Below are positions 18,189 through 26,444 of a stretch of 62,226 nt of DNA, one piece after another. Position numbers and translations under genes: made by a program. Location of the stretch: NCBI GenBank assembly GCA_021770825.1, contig JAETQD010000010.1:1-62226 (forward strand), read 5' to 3'. Position 1 is the stretch's first letter, and the number at the start of each line of letters is the position of its first letter. The DNA is from Clostridium sp. GTDB lineage: Bacteria > Bacillota > Clostridia > Lachnospirales > Lachnospiraceae. A model generated the notes under the pieces. That model saw nothing but the letters and a program-made list of their open reading frames with translations, ran no database searches and was not told the DNA's origin.

Positions 18189-18608
18189 ATGTATACGATA
18201 CAGTTTAAAGAAAACATGCTCACGGCCGATGATGTGCTGCATTTCCAGGAAACAATGGGGTGGAATGTTGAATCTAGGGAACAATGGGAAAAATCTTTAG
18301 AACACACCCTGTATGCCGTGTCTGCCTGCTGCGGCGATGAACTGGTGGGCATGGGACGTTTATTGGGAGATGGAGTCATGTACTGGTATATCAATGATGT
18401 GTTTGTCCTGACGAATTACCAGGGGCAGGGAATTGGAAGAGAAATCGTTCTCAGGCTCCTGGAATATGTTAAAAAGCACAGGATACAAGATACAGACGTA
18501 TCTGTATTTCTGATGAGTGCCAAAGGAAAAGAAGGCTTTTATGAAAAGCTGGGCTTCCGCCGCCGTCCAAGTGCTTTTGCCGGCCATGGAATGGAACTGG
18601 AACTTTGA
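18189..18608 (+). CDS. GNAT family N-acetyltransferase
   Basis: 139 aa, ATG preceded by GAGAGGATTTCCGT. The acetyl-CoA loop is NYQGQGIGREIV (about 76-87), the R/Q-x-x-G-x-G/A motif of GNAT, and the C-terminus has KEGFYEKLGFRRRPS, the usual FYEKLGF beta-bulge. N-terminal MYTIQFKENMLTADDVLHF is the acceptor side. Substrate not predictable; many such proteins are small-molecule acetyltransferases. 88 bp upstream of the NMT1-type lipoprotein gene, possibly unlinked in function. Confidence 0.88.
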   Translation: MYTIQFKENMLTADDVLHFQETMGWNVESREQWEKSLEHTLYAVSACCGDELVGMGRLLGDGVMYWYINDVFVLTNYQGQGIGREIVLRLLEYVKKHRIQDTDVSVFLMSAKGKEGFYEKLGFRRRPSAFAGHGMELEL

Positions 18609-18696
18609 GCCGCTTCCCAACCATCAAATTCAGACAACGAACCTCCGGGATTTTTTTTCATACTATAAACCATCAAAATTTTTCCGGAGGAAAGGT

Positions 18697-19692
18697 ATGA
18701 AAAAATTGATCTGCGGCATCATAGCCGGGGGCCTGGTGCTGTCCGCTCTCATCGGCTGCCAGAAGGAGTCTGCGGGAAAAACACCCGTGACTTTAAATGA
18801 AGTAGCACATTCCATCTTCTATGCTCCCCAGTATGCGGCCATTGAACTGGGCTATTTTGATGAAGAGGGGCTGGAGCTTACCCTTGTAAACGGCGGAGGC
18901 GCCGATAAGGTTATGACCGCTCTGGTATCCAGGGAGGCCGACATTGGATTTATGGGGTCCGAGGCTTCCATTTACACATACGCCGGAGGCGAAAAAGATT
19001 ATGCCGTCAACTTCGCCCAGCTCACCCAGCGGGCCGGAAACTTCCTGGTGGGACGCAAACCGGAAGCCGATTTCAAGTGGGAAAACCTGGTGGGAACCAA
19101 GGTTTTGGGCGGCCGCGCAGGCGGCATGCCCCAGATGGTCTTTGAGTATATTTTAAAGAAAAACGGCATTGACCCGAAAACAGACCTGACCATCGACCAG
19201 AGCATAAGCTTCGGCCTCACAGCCGCCGCCTTTACCAACGATGATTCCGACTACACCGTGGAATTTGAGCCCTTCGCCACAGGCCTTGAGCTGGAAGGAA
19301 ACGGCTATGTGGTGGCATCCCTTGGCAAGGATTCCGGCTATGTACCCTATACGGCATATTGTGCCAAAAAAAGCTATATGGAACAGAATCCGGAAATCAT
19401 CCAGAAATTCACCAATGCCATCCAAAAGGGCATGGACTATGTGAACTCCCACACAGCCGAGGAAATTGCCGAAACCATTCATCCCCAGTTTAAGGAAACG
19501 GATGTGAAGACCATCGCCGCCATCGTGGACCGCTACAAAGCCCAGGATACCTGGAAGGGCGATACCATCTTTGAGGAAGAAAGCTTCGATCTTTTACAGA
19601 ATATCCTGGAAGAAGCCGGAGAACTTCCTGCCCGTGTCCCCTATGGAGACCTGGTAACCACCGAGTTTGCAAAAAAGGCAGCCGGAAAGTAA
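18697..19692 (+). CDS. ABC transporter substrate-binding lipoprotein, NMT1/ThiY-SsuA type
   Basis: 331 aa from ATG 18697 (GGAGGAAAGGT). Signal ends LSALIGC, a lipobox, so it is membrane-anchored outside the cell. The mature part begins VTLNEVAHSIFYAPQYAAIE, then LGYFDEEGLELTLVNGGG and MTALVSREADIGFMGSEASI, the NMT1/THI5-like fold that binds small organic ligands (thiamine precursors, sulfonates, nitrate, amines). The ligand is unknown. No permease or ATPase is adjacent; the only matching pair in this window is at 46.4-48.0 kb, which lacks a binding protein. Confidence 0.88.
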   Translation: MKKLICGIIAGGLVLSALIGCQKESAGKTPVTLNEVAHSIFYAPQYAAIELGYFDEEGLELTLVNGGGADKVMTALVSREADIGFMGSEASIYTYAGGEKDYAVNFAQLTQRAGNFLVGRKPEADFKWENLVGTKVLGGRAGGMPQMVFEYILKKNGIDPKTDLTIDQSISFGLTAAAFTNDDSDYTVEFEPFATGLELEGNGYVVASLGKDSGYVPYTAYCAKKSYMEQNPEIIQKFTNAIQKGMDYVNSHTAEEIAETIHPQFKETDVKTIAAIVDRYKAQDTWKGDTIFEEESFDLLQNILEEAGELPARVPYGDLVTTEFAKKAAGK

Positions 19693-19698
19693 AAAATC

Positions 19699-19732
19699 GC
19701 GGTGGGAATACCGTTTCTGATATTCCCACCGC
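19699..19732 (+). terminator. Intrinsic terminator after binding-protein gene
   Basis: GCGGTGGGAATA (19699-19710) pairs perfectly with TATTCCCACCGC (19721-19732), flanked by A6 on the left and AAAATTTT on the right, so it may work in both directions between the convergent genes. Confidence 0.85.
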
Positions 19733-19804
19733 AAAATTTTGCTGCTTCCCCTTCCAATTCCTGTCATATCTCAGTCATCCAAACCGGCAAAGGAAACTTC
19801 TCTT

Positions 19805-20998
19805 CTATAAGCAAACCGCCTCAATCACCCGTTTCCAGTAGTCCAGATACCCGGCCTTTTCCACGTCCTCTTCGGAAATCACCGTCACCCGGCCCAGCTC
19901 CTGGCCGTCCAGTTTGTAAACCAGATACCCTAAAACATCTCCCTTCTGCACCGGAGCTTCCACGTTTTCCTCCAGGGACAGCTCTTTTTCGATGGCAGAA
20001 AAGTCTTCCCCATGAAGCCCCAGATAGGAAAAGCTGTCGCGGTATCCGGCTGTCACCGTGTCTTTGACCCCGCTTAAGATGGGGATTTTGGGCAGCTCCG
20101 GCATGGTCTCATCCCGGTAAAGCCTGCAGTTTCCGTATCCATAATTCAGCAGCGTCACTGCATCGTTGAATCTGGTTTTAAAATCCGGCGCCGCCATGAT
20201 GGCCGCAATCAGTTCCACACCGTCCTTTTTCGCCGTGGCTGACAGACAGTATTTGGCAATGCTGGTGGAACCGGTCTTTAACCCTGTCACCTCAAAGTTG
20301 GTGGCCATTTTGAGGAGCTTATTGGTATTGGACAGTCCAAACTCCTTGGTTCCCTGCTTGGTCACATGGGTGATATTTTCCATCCATATGGTGGAATATC
20401 CGGTAATCTGGGGGTATTTGGTAATTAATTCCCTGGACATGACGGCAATATCTCTTGCGGTGGTCACATGCTCCGGGGAATCGGTGAGCCCGCAGCAGTC
20501 AATGAATTTGGTGTGCTCCATTCCCAGGCCTGCGGCCCTCTCATTCATCATCCGCACGAAGGTCCCCTCATCGCCGCCTATGTACTCAGCCATGGCCACC
20601 GAGGCGTCATTTCCGGAGGCGATGACAATACATTTGATCAGGGTCTCCACAGTCTGCACCTCTCCTTCCTCCAAAAATACCTGGGAGCCGCCCATGGACT
20701 TTGCATGGGCGCTTGTGACCACCTCATCGCTCAGCTTGATTTTTCCCGACTGGATGGCATCAAAAATTAAAATCAGAGTCATGATTTTCGTAACACTGGC
20801 CGGGTTTCTGGGCTCATCTGCATTTTTTTCAAAGATCACGGTCCCTGTGCTGGCCTCCATTAAAAGTGCCGACGGAGCCCCGATCTGGGGACCTGCCTGG
20901 GTATCCCCCGGTTCGGCCATGGCCGGAGAAACAAACAGTCCCAGGGTCATGGCACCGGAAAGCAGGACCGAAAGTATCCGTTTTCTCAATTTTTTCAC
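19805..20998 (-). CDS. D-alanyl-D-alanine carboxypeptidase (DacF/PBP5 family)
   Basis: 397 aa from GTG 20998 (GGTGGAAAC upstream), which places a normal signal peptide at the N-terminus (KKLRKRILSVLLSGAMTLG to PAMA); a longer reading adds 35 non-signal residues. Active-site motifs are all present: SVTK (68-71), SGN (128-130) and KTG (241-243). The C-terminal 100 residues form the PBP5_C beta domain, ending in an amphipathic helix LDYWKRVIEAVCL that attaches to the membrane. Trims D-Ala from peptidoglycan stem peptides. Divergent from a polysaccharide deacetylase gene, another wall enzyme. Confidence 0.93.
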   Translation of the reverse strand: MKKLRKRILSVLLSGAMTLGLFVSPAMAEPGDTQAGPQIGAPSALLMEASTGTVIFEKNADEPRNPASVTKIMTLILIFDAIQSGKIKLSDEVVTSAHAKSMGGSQVFLEEGEVQTVETLIKCIVIASGNDASVAMAEYIGGDEGTFVRMMNERAAGLGMEHTKFIDCCGLTDSPEHVTTARDIAVMSRELITKYPQITGYSTIWMENITHVTKQGTKEFGLSNTNKLLKMATNFEVTGLKTGSTSIAKYCLSATAKKDGVELIAAIMAAPDFKTRFNDAVTLLNYGYGNCRLYRDETMPELPKIPILSGVKDTVTAGYRDSFSYLGLHGEDFSAIEKELSLEENVEAPVQKGDVLGYLVYKLDGQELGRVTVISEEDVEKAGYLDYWKRVIEAVCL

Positions 20999-21101
20999 GT
21001 TTCCACCATATCCTCTCTGTGCTTGCAGATATTCTTCCTTATAAAATATGGGCGGGACATATTCCCTTATGCGAAAATATCTTACATTTTTATGCATAAG
21101 C

Positions 21102-21130
21102 ATGACATGCCTGACAAAGTATGGTATACT
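21102..21130 (+). promoter_or_regulatory. Predicted promoter of the deacetylase gene
   Basis: ATGACA (21102-21107), 17 nt, TATACT (21125-21130), ending 20 bp before the start codon at 21151; the GGGGAGGAGG ribosome site lies between, so the 5' leader is very short. Visual prediction. Confidence 0.4.
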
Positions 21131-21150
21131 TCTGGGGAGGAGGTGTCCCC

Positions 21151-22593
21151 ATGCAGTTTGAAGACGATTATACCCGCCGCCGTGCCTATGTTTCCCGCCG
21201 CCAAAAGCAGCGCAAACGCCAGCGCATGGTACGGATTATCCTGTTTTTTCTGATTCTTGGAATCATACTTGCCGCTGTTCTCATCTGCGGCCTGATTTTT
21301 AAAAATGTAAAAGGAACGAAACCTACGGCCCCCATGGACCCGGATTCCCAAAGCATTGCTTTAAACTCCGAATCGGAGACCAGCCTTACGGAACCGGAGG
21401 GCCAGACCGTCTCCGGACTGGATTCCCTTTTACAGGAAGCAAAGGCTCTGGCCGATACCTATGATTACGACAAGGCCATCGCCCTGCTGACGGAAAATGA
21501 GACCTATGGCCAAGATCAGGCGGTGTTGGATGCCGTGGCTTCTTATGAGGAAATCAAGTCCACCCTGGTCCGTGCTGACATTAATACCGTGACCCATGTA
21601 TTTTTCCATTCCCTGATCATGGACAACCAAAAGGCCTTTGACGGCGACGCCGATGAAAAGGGCTACAACCAGGTAATGACCACCAAAAGCGAGTTTTTAA
21701 AGATTCTGGAACAGATGTACGAACGTGGCTATGTGCTGGTGAGAATCCATGATCTGGCTTATGAGACCACCGATGAGAATGGAAATAAAAAGTTTGTGGC
21801 CGGAGACATTATGCTTCCGCCGGGGAAAAAGCCCTTCGTCATGTCCCAGGACGATGTGTGTTATTACGATTATATGACCGGGGACGGCTTTGCCAGCAGA
21901 ATCATTGTGGGCGAAGACGGAAAGCCCACCTGTGAAATGATCATGGACGACGGGTCTGTGTCCGTGGGCTCCTATGATCTGGTGCCTCTTTTGGAGGACT
22001 TTATCACAGAGCATCCCGATTTCTCCTACCGGGGCGCCAGAGCCATTCTGGCCTTCACCGGATATCAGGGTGTTTTGGGATACCGGACAGACCCGGAATA
22101 TGAAACTTCCAATCCCAACTATGAGGCCGATAAGGAAACGGTCCGCCAGGTGGCACAATGCCTCAGGGACAACGGATGGGAGCTGGCCTCCCATAGCTGG
22201 GGACACATCAACATGAGCTCCAGAAATCTGGACACGGTGAAGCTGGATACCGATAAATGGGAATCCCGGGTGGAATCCCTCATTGGAGATACCGATATTA
22301 TCCTCTACCCCTTCGGCTCCGATGTGGGCGACTGGCATGCCTATACCAGGGAAAACGCAAAATTTGCCTACCTGTACGACAAGGGCTTCCGCTACTTCTG
22401 CAACGTGGATTCCAGCCCCGCATGGGTACAGCTTGGAACTTCCTATCTGCGCCAGGGGCGGAGAAACTTAGACGGCTTCCGTATGTACTATGATCTTCCG
22501 GAAACCAATCCGGCAAAGGACCACTTAAGTGATCTCTTCGATGTTTCCACCGTTTTTGACCGGGAACGTCCCACTCCGGTTCCGCCCATGTAA
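21151..22593 (+). CDS. Membrane-anchored polysaccharide deacetylase
   Basis: 480 aa from ATG 21151 (GGAGGAGGTGTCCCC). Basic cytoplasmic N-terminus RRRAYVSRRQKQRKRQRM, one membrane helix at about 27-48, a linker with a helical region (residues 85-140), then an NodB-like domain: VFFHSLIMDN, MSQDDVCYYDYM (the acidic metal/catalytic pair) and ASHSWGHINMSS with the H-x(3)-H metal site, ending YPFGSDVGDW. Probably removes acetyl groups from wall or surface polysaccharide outside the cell. The substrate is not known. Followed by a strong terminator. Confidence 0.85.
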   Translation: MQFEDDYTRRRAYVSRRQKQRKRQRMVRIILFFLILGIILAAVLICGLIFKNVKGTKPTAPMDPDSQSIALNSESETSLTEPEGQTVSGLDSLLQEAKALADTYDYDKAIALLTENETYGQDQAVLDAVASYEEIKSTLVRADINTVTHVFFHSLIMDNQKAFDGDADEKGYNQVMTTKSEFLKILEQMYERGYVLVRIHDLAYETTDENGNKKFVAGDIMLPPGKKPFVMSQDDVCYYDYMTGDGFASRIIVGEDGKPTCEMIMDDGSVSVGSYDLVPLLEDFITEHPDFSYRGARAILAFTGYQGVLGYRTDPEYETSNPNYEADKETVRQVAQCLRDNGWELASHSWGHINMSSRNLDTVKLDTDKWESRVESLIGDTDIILYPFGSDVGDWHAYTRENAKFAYLYDKGFRYFCNVDSSPAWVQLGTSYLRQGRRNLDGFRMYYDLPETNPAKDHLSDLFDVSTVFDRERPTPVPPM

Positions 22594-22640
22594 CGGCGGC
22601 TGCGGGATGCCATACTCCGCAGGATGCACACGATATCTCA

Positions 22641-22673
22641 GACCGCAGGCAAAGAACACCTGCGGTCTTTTTT
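22641..22673 (+). terminator. Intrinsic terminator after deacetylase gene
   Basis: GACCGCAGG (22641-22649) pairs with CCTGCGGTC (22659-22667) and is followed by TTTTTT. Confidence 0.9.
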
Positions 22674-22706
22674 ACATATACTATCAAAAAGCAACAGGAC
22701 ATTTCC

Positions 22707-23207
22707 ATGACCAATTCCAACTTCACTCCCGGAGCCATGTTTCGGTCTCTCTTATCAAACAGCACGCCGGCAGCCCTGGCCTGGGTCCGGGGAGGCGCCT
22801 CTTACCCTGCCATCAGCGGACTTGTGAAATTCTTCCGTACTCCCTACGGGGGAATTTTGGTGGAAGCAGAAATTTTCAATCTTCCGAACATCAACACTGC
22901 CCGGTCTTCCAACTTCTATGCCATGCATATCCATGAATACGGAGACTGCTCTGCCGGCTTTACAAAGACCGGAGAACATTACGGCGCGCCGGGAAGCCTT
23001 CATCCGGACCACGCCGGAGACATGCCGCCGCTTCTGGCCAACCAGGGCTATGCCTGGATGAGCTTCTATGACAAGCGGTTTTCCATTGAAGATATCTTAA
23101 ACCGCTCCATCATCATCCACCAGAACCCCGACGACTTTAAGACCCAGCCCTCCGGGGATTCCGGCGCCATGATCGCCTGCGGTGTCATCCGCCCGTATAC
23201 GCCGTAA
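22707..23207 (+). CDS. Cu/Zn superoxide dismutase-like protein without signal peptide
   Basis: 166 aa. The Cu/Zn SOD ligand set can be laid out: H74 and H76 in MHIHEYGDC, bridging H91, H99, H102 and D105 in LHPDHAGDMP, and H138 in IIIHQNPDDF. C81 and C158 fit the conserved disulfide. The loop between the second and third zinc histidines is shorter than in classical enzymes. There is no signal peptide or lipobox at MTNSNFTPGAMFRSLL, whereas most bacterial Cu/Zn SODs are exported, so it would be cytosolic unless exported unusually. Activity as SOD is likely but not proven by sequence. Confidence 0.85.
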   Translation: MTNSNFTPGAMFRSLLSNSTPAALAWVRGGASYPAISGLVKFFRTPYGGILVEAEIFNLPNINTARSSNFYAMHIHEYGDCSAGFTKTGEHYGAPGSLHPDHAGDMPPLLANQGYAWMSFYDKRFSIEDILNRSIIIHQNPDDFKTQPSGDSGAMIACGVIRPYTP

Positions 23208-23250
23208 CCTGTCTGTCCTTCGGCTTCTCCCCATCGTGCTGCCTGCAAAA

Positions 23251-23293
23251 ACAGGCTGCCGCACCGGAAACTCTTCCGCCTGCGGCAGCCTGT
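23251..23293 (-). terminator. Intrinsic terminator after the zinc-locus GTPase
   Basis: ACAGGCTGCCGCA (23251-23263) pairs perfectly with TGCGGCAGCCTGT (23281-23293); on the minus strand a TTTTTG tail follows. It closes the zinc operon 11 bp after the stop codon. Confidence 0.85.
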
Positions 23294-23304
23294 CATAGCT
23301 GTCC

Positions 23305-24258
23305 TTAAAACTGTACAATCTGTTTGATTTCCTGGGCCGGCTCCACGGACTCTGCATAGAGCACCGGACCCACGCCGTCATAATCCTGCCAGAATTCATA
23401 GGCAATCCTTGCACGCACCTTGACCCATTTTCCGGTCTCTAAGGTCCTTGCCTCTCTGGCCTTGCAGATGAATCCCAAAAATGTCATATCCGCCTCGCAG
23501 CAGGTCATGGCCATACGTCCCGGAACGAAATAGTTTTTCGGGAACTCCGGGGATTTTAAAACCATGGCAGTGAATTCCACCACCTTATCCTCATACCGGT
23601 CCTGCTTATCGAGGGCATCAATGTACCAGATTCCATATGCATCCGGAGAAATCTCGATCACATCGGCCTTCATGTCATAAGGCAGGTCTTCCTCCAGGAC
23701 TTCCTGCTCGATCTCACCCTCAGCATCCTCAAAAATCATCTCTGTCTGGGGATTCAGAGCCTTTAAGCCTCTGCGGTATTTGAGAATGTTCTCATCGCTC
23801 ACATCATCGCAGCGGTTCATGATGATTAACTCAGAATTTCTCACCAAAAGCCCAAGAAGCGGCTTCATGTTGTTTAAATACAGATCAAAGGTGGATCCGT
23901 CAATGATGGTGATCTGCTGGAATAACTGCCAGCTTTCCGGGAGATGGAGCTGGTCCTGAGGCCACATGCCGTTCCACTCAATGAGCACGCGTTCCGGATC
24001 ATAAAGGGCCTCCAGCCGTCCAAAGAAATCCTCGTCCATCTCCGAAGCATCCTCCACCGTGATCACCTTGGTGTGAGTCTTCTTCAGCAAATCTTTATCG
24101 TATTCCGTATCCCCTTCCTCACAGAGAATCAGGACTGTGGTTCCATCGGACTGGAAATATTCCTGCTGCAAGGTGTAGGAGATAAACTGCGTTTTTCCTG
24201 CTTCCAGGAAGCCGTTGATTAAAAATACCGGCATCCGGTCTTCATTGTTACCGTTCAT
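23305..24258 (-). CDS. CobW-type GTPase fused to DUF1980-like domain
   Basis: 317 aa, GGAGAAGAT before the ATG. Residues about 9-200 are a G3E/CobW P-loop GTPase: Walker A FLINGFLEAGKTQF, an acidic segment VLIEWNGMW where CobW proteins have EPSG, and IIMNRCDD as the base-recognition NKxD-like motif. The CxCC metal motif of COG0523 proteins is absent. From about 215 to the end, PGRMAMTCCEADMTFLGFIC and AREARTLETGKWVKVRARI match the C-terminal domain of TIGR03943/DUF1980 (YcgQ), a partner of permease YcgR. Downstream by 12 bp of the His-tailed CobW gene, so both likely act on zinc. The fusion is uncommon. Confidence 0.8.
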   Translation of the reverse strand: MNGNNEDRMPVFLINGFLEAGKTQFISYTLQQEYFQSDGTTVLILCEEGDTEYDKDLLKKTHTKVITVEDASEMDEDFFGRLEALYDPERVLIEWNGMWPQDQLHLPESWQLFQQITIIDGSTFDLYLNNMKPLLGLLVRNSELIIMNRCDDVSDENILKYRRGLKALNPQTEMIFEDAEGEIEQEVLEEDLPYDMKADVIEISPDAYGIWYIDALDKQDRYEDKVVEFTAMVLKSPEFPKNYFVPGRMAMTCCEADMTFLGFICKAREARTLETGKWVKVRARIAYEFWQDYDGVGPVLYAESVEPAQEIKQIVQF

Positions 24259-24270
24259 ATCTTCTCCTGA

Positions 24271-25521
24271 CTATTTTCCAAATACTTCTTTCAGCTCATC
24301 TTCCTTTAAGTTGGAGCCAATTACGCATACTTTTCCTGTATAAATCGGGGAACCGGTGCGGATTTCCGTCTCCTCCGGCACCAGATCGAAGTAATGCCAG
24401 GTTCCGTTTTCGTCAGGCAGCATGCCCTTGGCACGGAGCACCACACCGTATTTCTCGCTGTGGGCCAGGTCCTTGAGGATGGCTTCCAGCTTCTCCAGGC
24501 TGATGGTACGGCTGGTTTCAAGACCCCAGCTTGTGAATACCTCATCGGCATCATGGCCGTGGTGGTGATGATGGTGGTGGTCATGGCCGCAGCAGCACTC
24601 TCCGTCATGATCATGGTCATGATGATGATGGTGCTCATGGCCGCACTCGCAGTCCTCGTCGTGATCGTGGTGATGGTGATGGCCGTGCTCATGGCCGCAC
24701 TCGCACTCCTCGTCATGATCGTGATGATGGTGGTGCTCATGGCCGCACTCGCAGTCCTCGTCATGATCGTGGTGATGGTGGTGGTGCTCATGGCCGCACC
24801 CGCATTCCTCGTCATGCTCGTGATGGTGGTGATGCTCATGACCGCACTCGCACTCCTCGTCATCGTCATGGTGATGATGATGGCCGTGCTTTACTTCCTC
24901 TAAAAGCTCTGCCGCCATATCATCTGCCGGCTTTTCAATAATTTCCAGAAGCTGTGCTCCTGTAAGCTGGCTGATGGGCGTTGTGACGATGGCAGCCTTG
25001 GGGTTCTTCTCACGAATCAGTTCCACGCTGGCGGCCACCTTATCAGCATCTGCCACATCGGTTCTGCTCAAAACAATGGTTCCGGCGCTTTCAATCTGGT
25101 TGTTGAAAAACTCGCCGAAATTCTTCATATACATTTTACACTTCTGTGCATCCACAACGGTCACAGAACCGTTTAAGGTCACATCAATCTCTCCTGCCAC
25201 ATCGCAGACAGCCTTCATCACATCAGACAGCTTGCCCACGCCGGACGGCTCGATGATAACGCGGTCCGGAGCGTATTTGGAAAGCACCTCAGACAGGGAA
25301 CGTCCAAAATCTCCCACCAGGGAGCAGCAGATGCAGCCGGAATTCATCTCGCGAATCTCAATGCCGGAATCCTGTAAAAATCCGCCGTCAATACCAATCT
25401 CTCCAAACTCATTCTCAATGAGAACCACCTTTTCCCCTGCAATGGCCTCTTCCAGAAGTTTTTTTATGAATGTTGTTTTTCCAGCTCCTAAAAATCCGGA
25501 AATAATATCAATTTTTGTCAT
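24271..25521 (-). CDS. Zinc-type CobW/COG0523 GTPase with long His/Cys metal tail
   Basis: 416 aa from ATG 25521 (AAGGAGTTAGGG). Walker A GFLGAGKTT (9-17), metal motif CICC (63-66), EPSGVGKL (91-98), base motif SRTD (152-155). Residues 212-324 are a remarkable His/Asp/Cys tract with six C-x-CGHxH units. CobW_C (about 328-416) ends the protein. COG0523 proteins are GTP-dependent metallochaperones or storage/insertion factors, induced in zinc shortage. The gene is 107 bp after znuB on the same strand. Upstream of the CobW-DUF1980 gene by 12 bp, so a two-GTPase system. Confidence 0.92.
   Translation of the reverse strand: MTKIDIISGFLGAGKTTFIKKLLEEAIAGEKVVLIENEFGEIGIDGGFLQDSGIEIREMNSGCICCSLVGDFGRSLSEVLSKYAPDRVIIEPSGVGKLSDVMKAVCDVAGEIDVTLNGSVTVVDAQKCKMYMKNFGEFFNNQIESAGTIVLSRTDVADADKVAASVELIREKNPKAAIVTTPISQLTGAQLLEIIEKPADDMAAELLEEVKHGHHHHHDDDEECECGHEHHHHHEHDEECGCGHEHHHHHHDHDEDCECGHEHHHHHDHDEECECGHEHGHHHHHDHDEDCECGHEHHHHHDHDHDGECCCGHDHHHHHHHGHDADEVFTSWGLETSRTISLEKLEAILKDLAHSEKYGVVLRAKGMLPDENGTWHYFDLVPEETEIRTGSPIYTGKVCVIGSNLKEDELKEVFGK
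24550..24888 (-). repeat. His/Cys-rich degenerate repeat tract in CobW gene
   Basis: Six units of about 17 codons, each with (E/D)C(E/G/C)CGH(E/D)H and a following run of His and Asp. Low-complexity DNA (GATGGTGGTGATG-like) could expand or contract in replication. Unit sequence resembles the ATPase repeats at 14983-15150. Confidence 0.85.
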
Positions 25522-25628
25522 CCCTAACTCCTTCTTTCTATAATAATGTTGCCTGTTACTAACTTTAGCACATTTTTTCACAATGTCAACCGCAGCCCAA
25601 AAATTTAATAAATACAGGGGAAAGCGGC

Positions 25629-26444
25629 CTATCTTTGGTGGATGGCCTGCACTGCAAAAAACAGCAGGAAGGCGGCCATATTCACAACCACCACACTGGC
25701 TCCTGCCGGAATGGAATACACGTAGGACAGCACCAGGCCCACAAAAAAGCAGACCACCGACACGCATCCCGCGGAAATCACCACCCCGGAAAAGCTCTTA
25801 AACACCCGCATGGAGGTCAGTGCCGGGAAAATCACCAGGCTGGAAATCAGCATGGCTCCCATCATCCGCATTCCCAGAACAATTGTCACTGCAGTCAGCA
25901 CCGCAATAATCATGTTATAGGCGGAAACGTTGACCCCCGTCGCCTTGGCAAAGCTCTCGTCAAAAGTCACCGCAAACACCTTATTATAGCAAAGCACAAA
26001 CATTCCCAAAACCACAGCCGACAGCACGGCGCTTAAGGCCACATCCTCTTTGCTCATGGCCAGAATGCTGCCGAACATATAGCTGCTCACATCGGTGGTC
26101 ATTCCCGTGGTCAGGGAGGTGACGATAATTCCCACCGCCAGAGACCCTGCCGATATCATGGCAATGGCCGCATCGCTCTTGATCTTTCCATTTCCTGTAA
26201 TCCGAAGCAGCAAAACAGCCGCCAGAACCACCACGGGAATGGACACCAGAAGGGGAGCCCATCCAAAGGCAATGGCCACTGAAAGGGCACCGAAGGAAAC
26301 ATGGGACAGACCGTCACCGATCATGGAATACCGCTTTAAGACCAGGCTGACCCCAAGCAACGAGGCGCACAGGGATATAAAAAGCCCGCCGATCAGCGCC
26401 CGGACAATAAAGGGATAGGAAAGCATCTCTCTTAACAGTTCCAT
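25629..26444 (-). CDS. znuB: Zinc/manganese ABC transporter permease (ZnuB type)
   Basis: 271 aa, about eight hydrophobic segments of the ABC-3 family. Characteristic pieces are SLVLKRYSMIGDGLSHVSFG and AYNMIIAVLTAVTIVLGMRMMGAMLISSL. It overlaps the ATPase gene by 13 bp, so the pair is coupled. Forms the membrane channel for divalent metal brought by the adjacent His-rich ZnuA. Zinc is inferred from the operon (His-rich ZnuA and CobW proteins); the permease alone could also fit Mn2+. Confidence 0.92.
   Translation of the reverse strand: MELLREMLSYPFIVRALIGGLFISLCASLLGVSLVLKRYSMIGDGLSHVSFGALSVAIAFGWAPLLVSIPVVVLAAVLLLRITGNGKIKSDAAIAMISAGSLAVGIIVTSLTTGMTTDVSSYMFGSILAMSKEDVALSAVLSAVVLGMFVLCYNKVFAVTFDESFAKATGVNVSAYNMIIAVLTAVTIVLGMRMMGAMLISSLVIFPALTSMRVFKSFSGVVISAGCVSVVCFFVGLVLSYVYSIPAGASVVVVNMAAFLLFFAVQAIHQR

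Noticed and set aside
24321-24903. Long frames of Met/Thr/Ile or Val/Ala/Leu residues over the CobW tail
   Set aside because: Low-complexity translation of His codons in other frames, not real genes.
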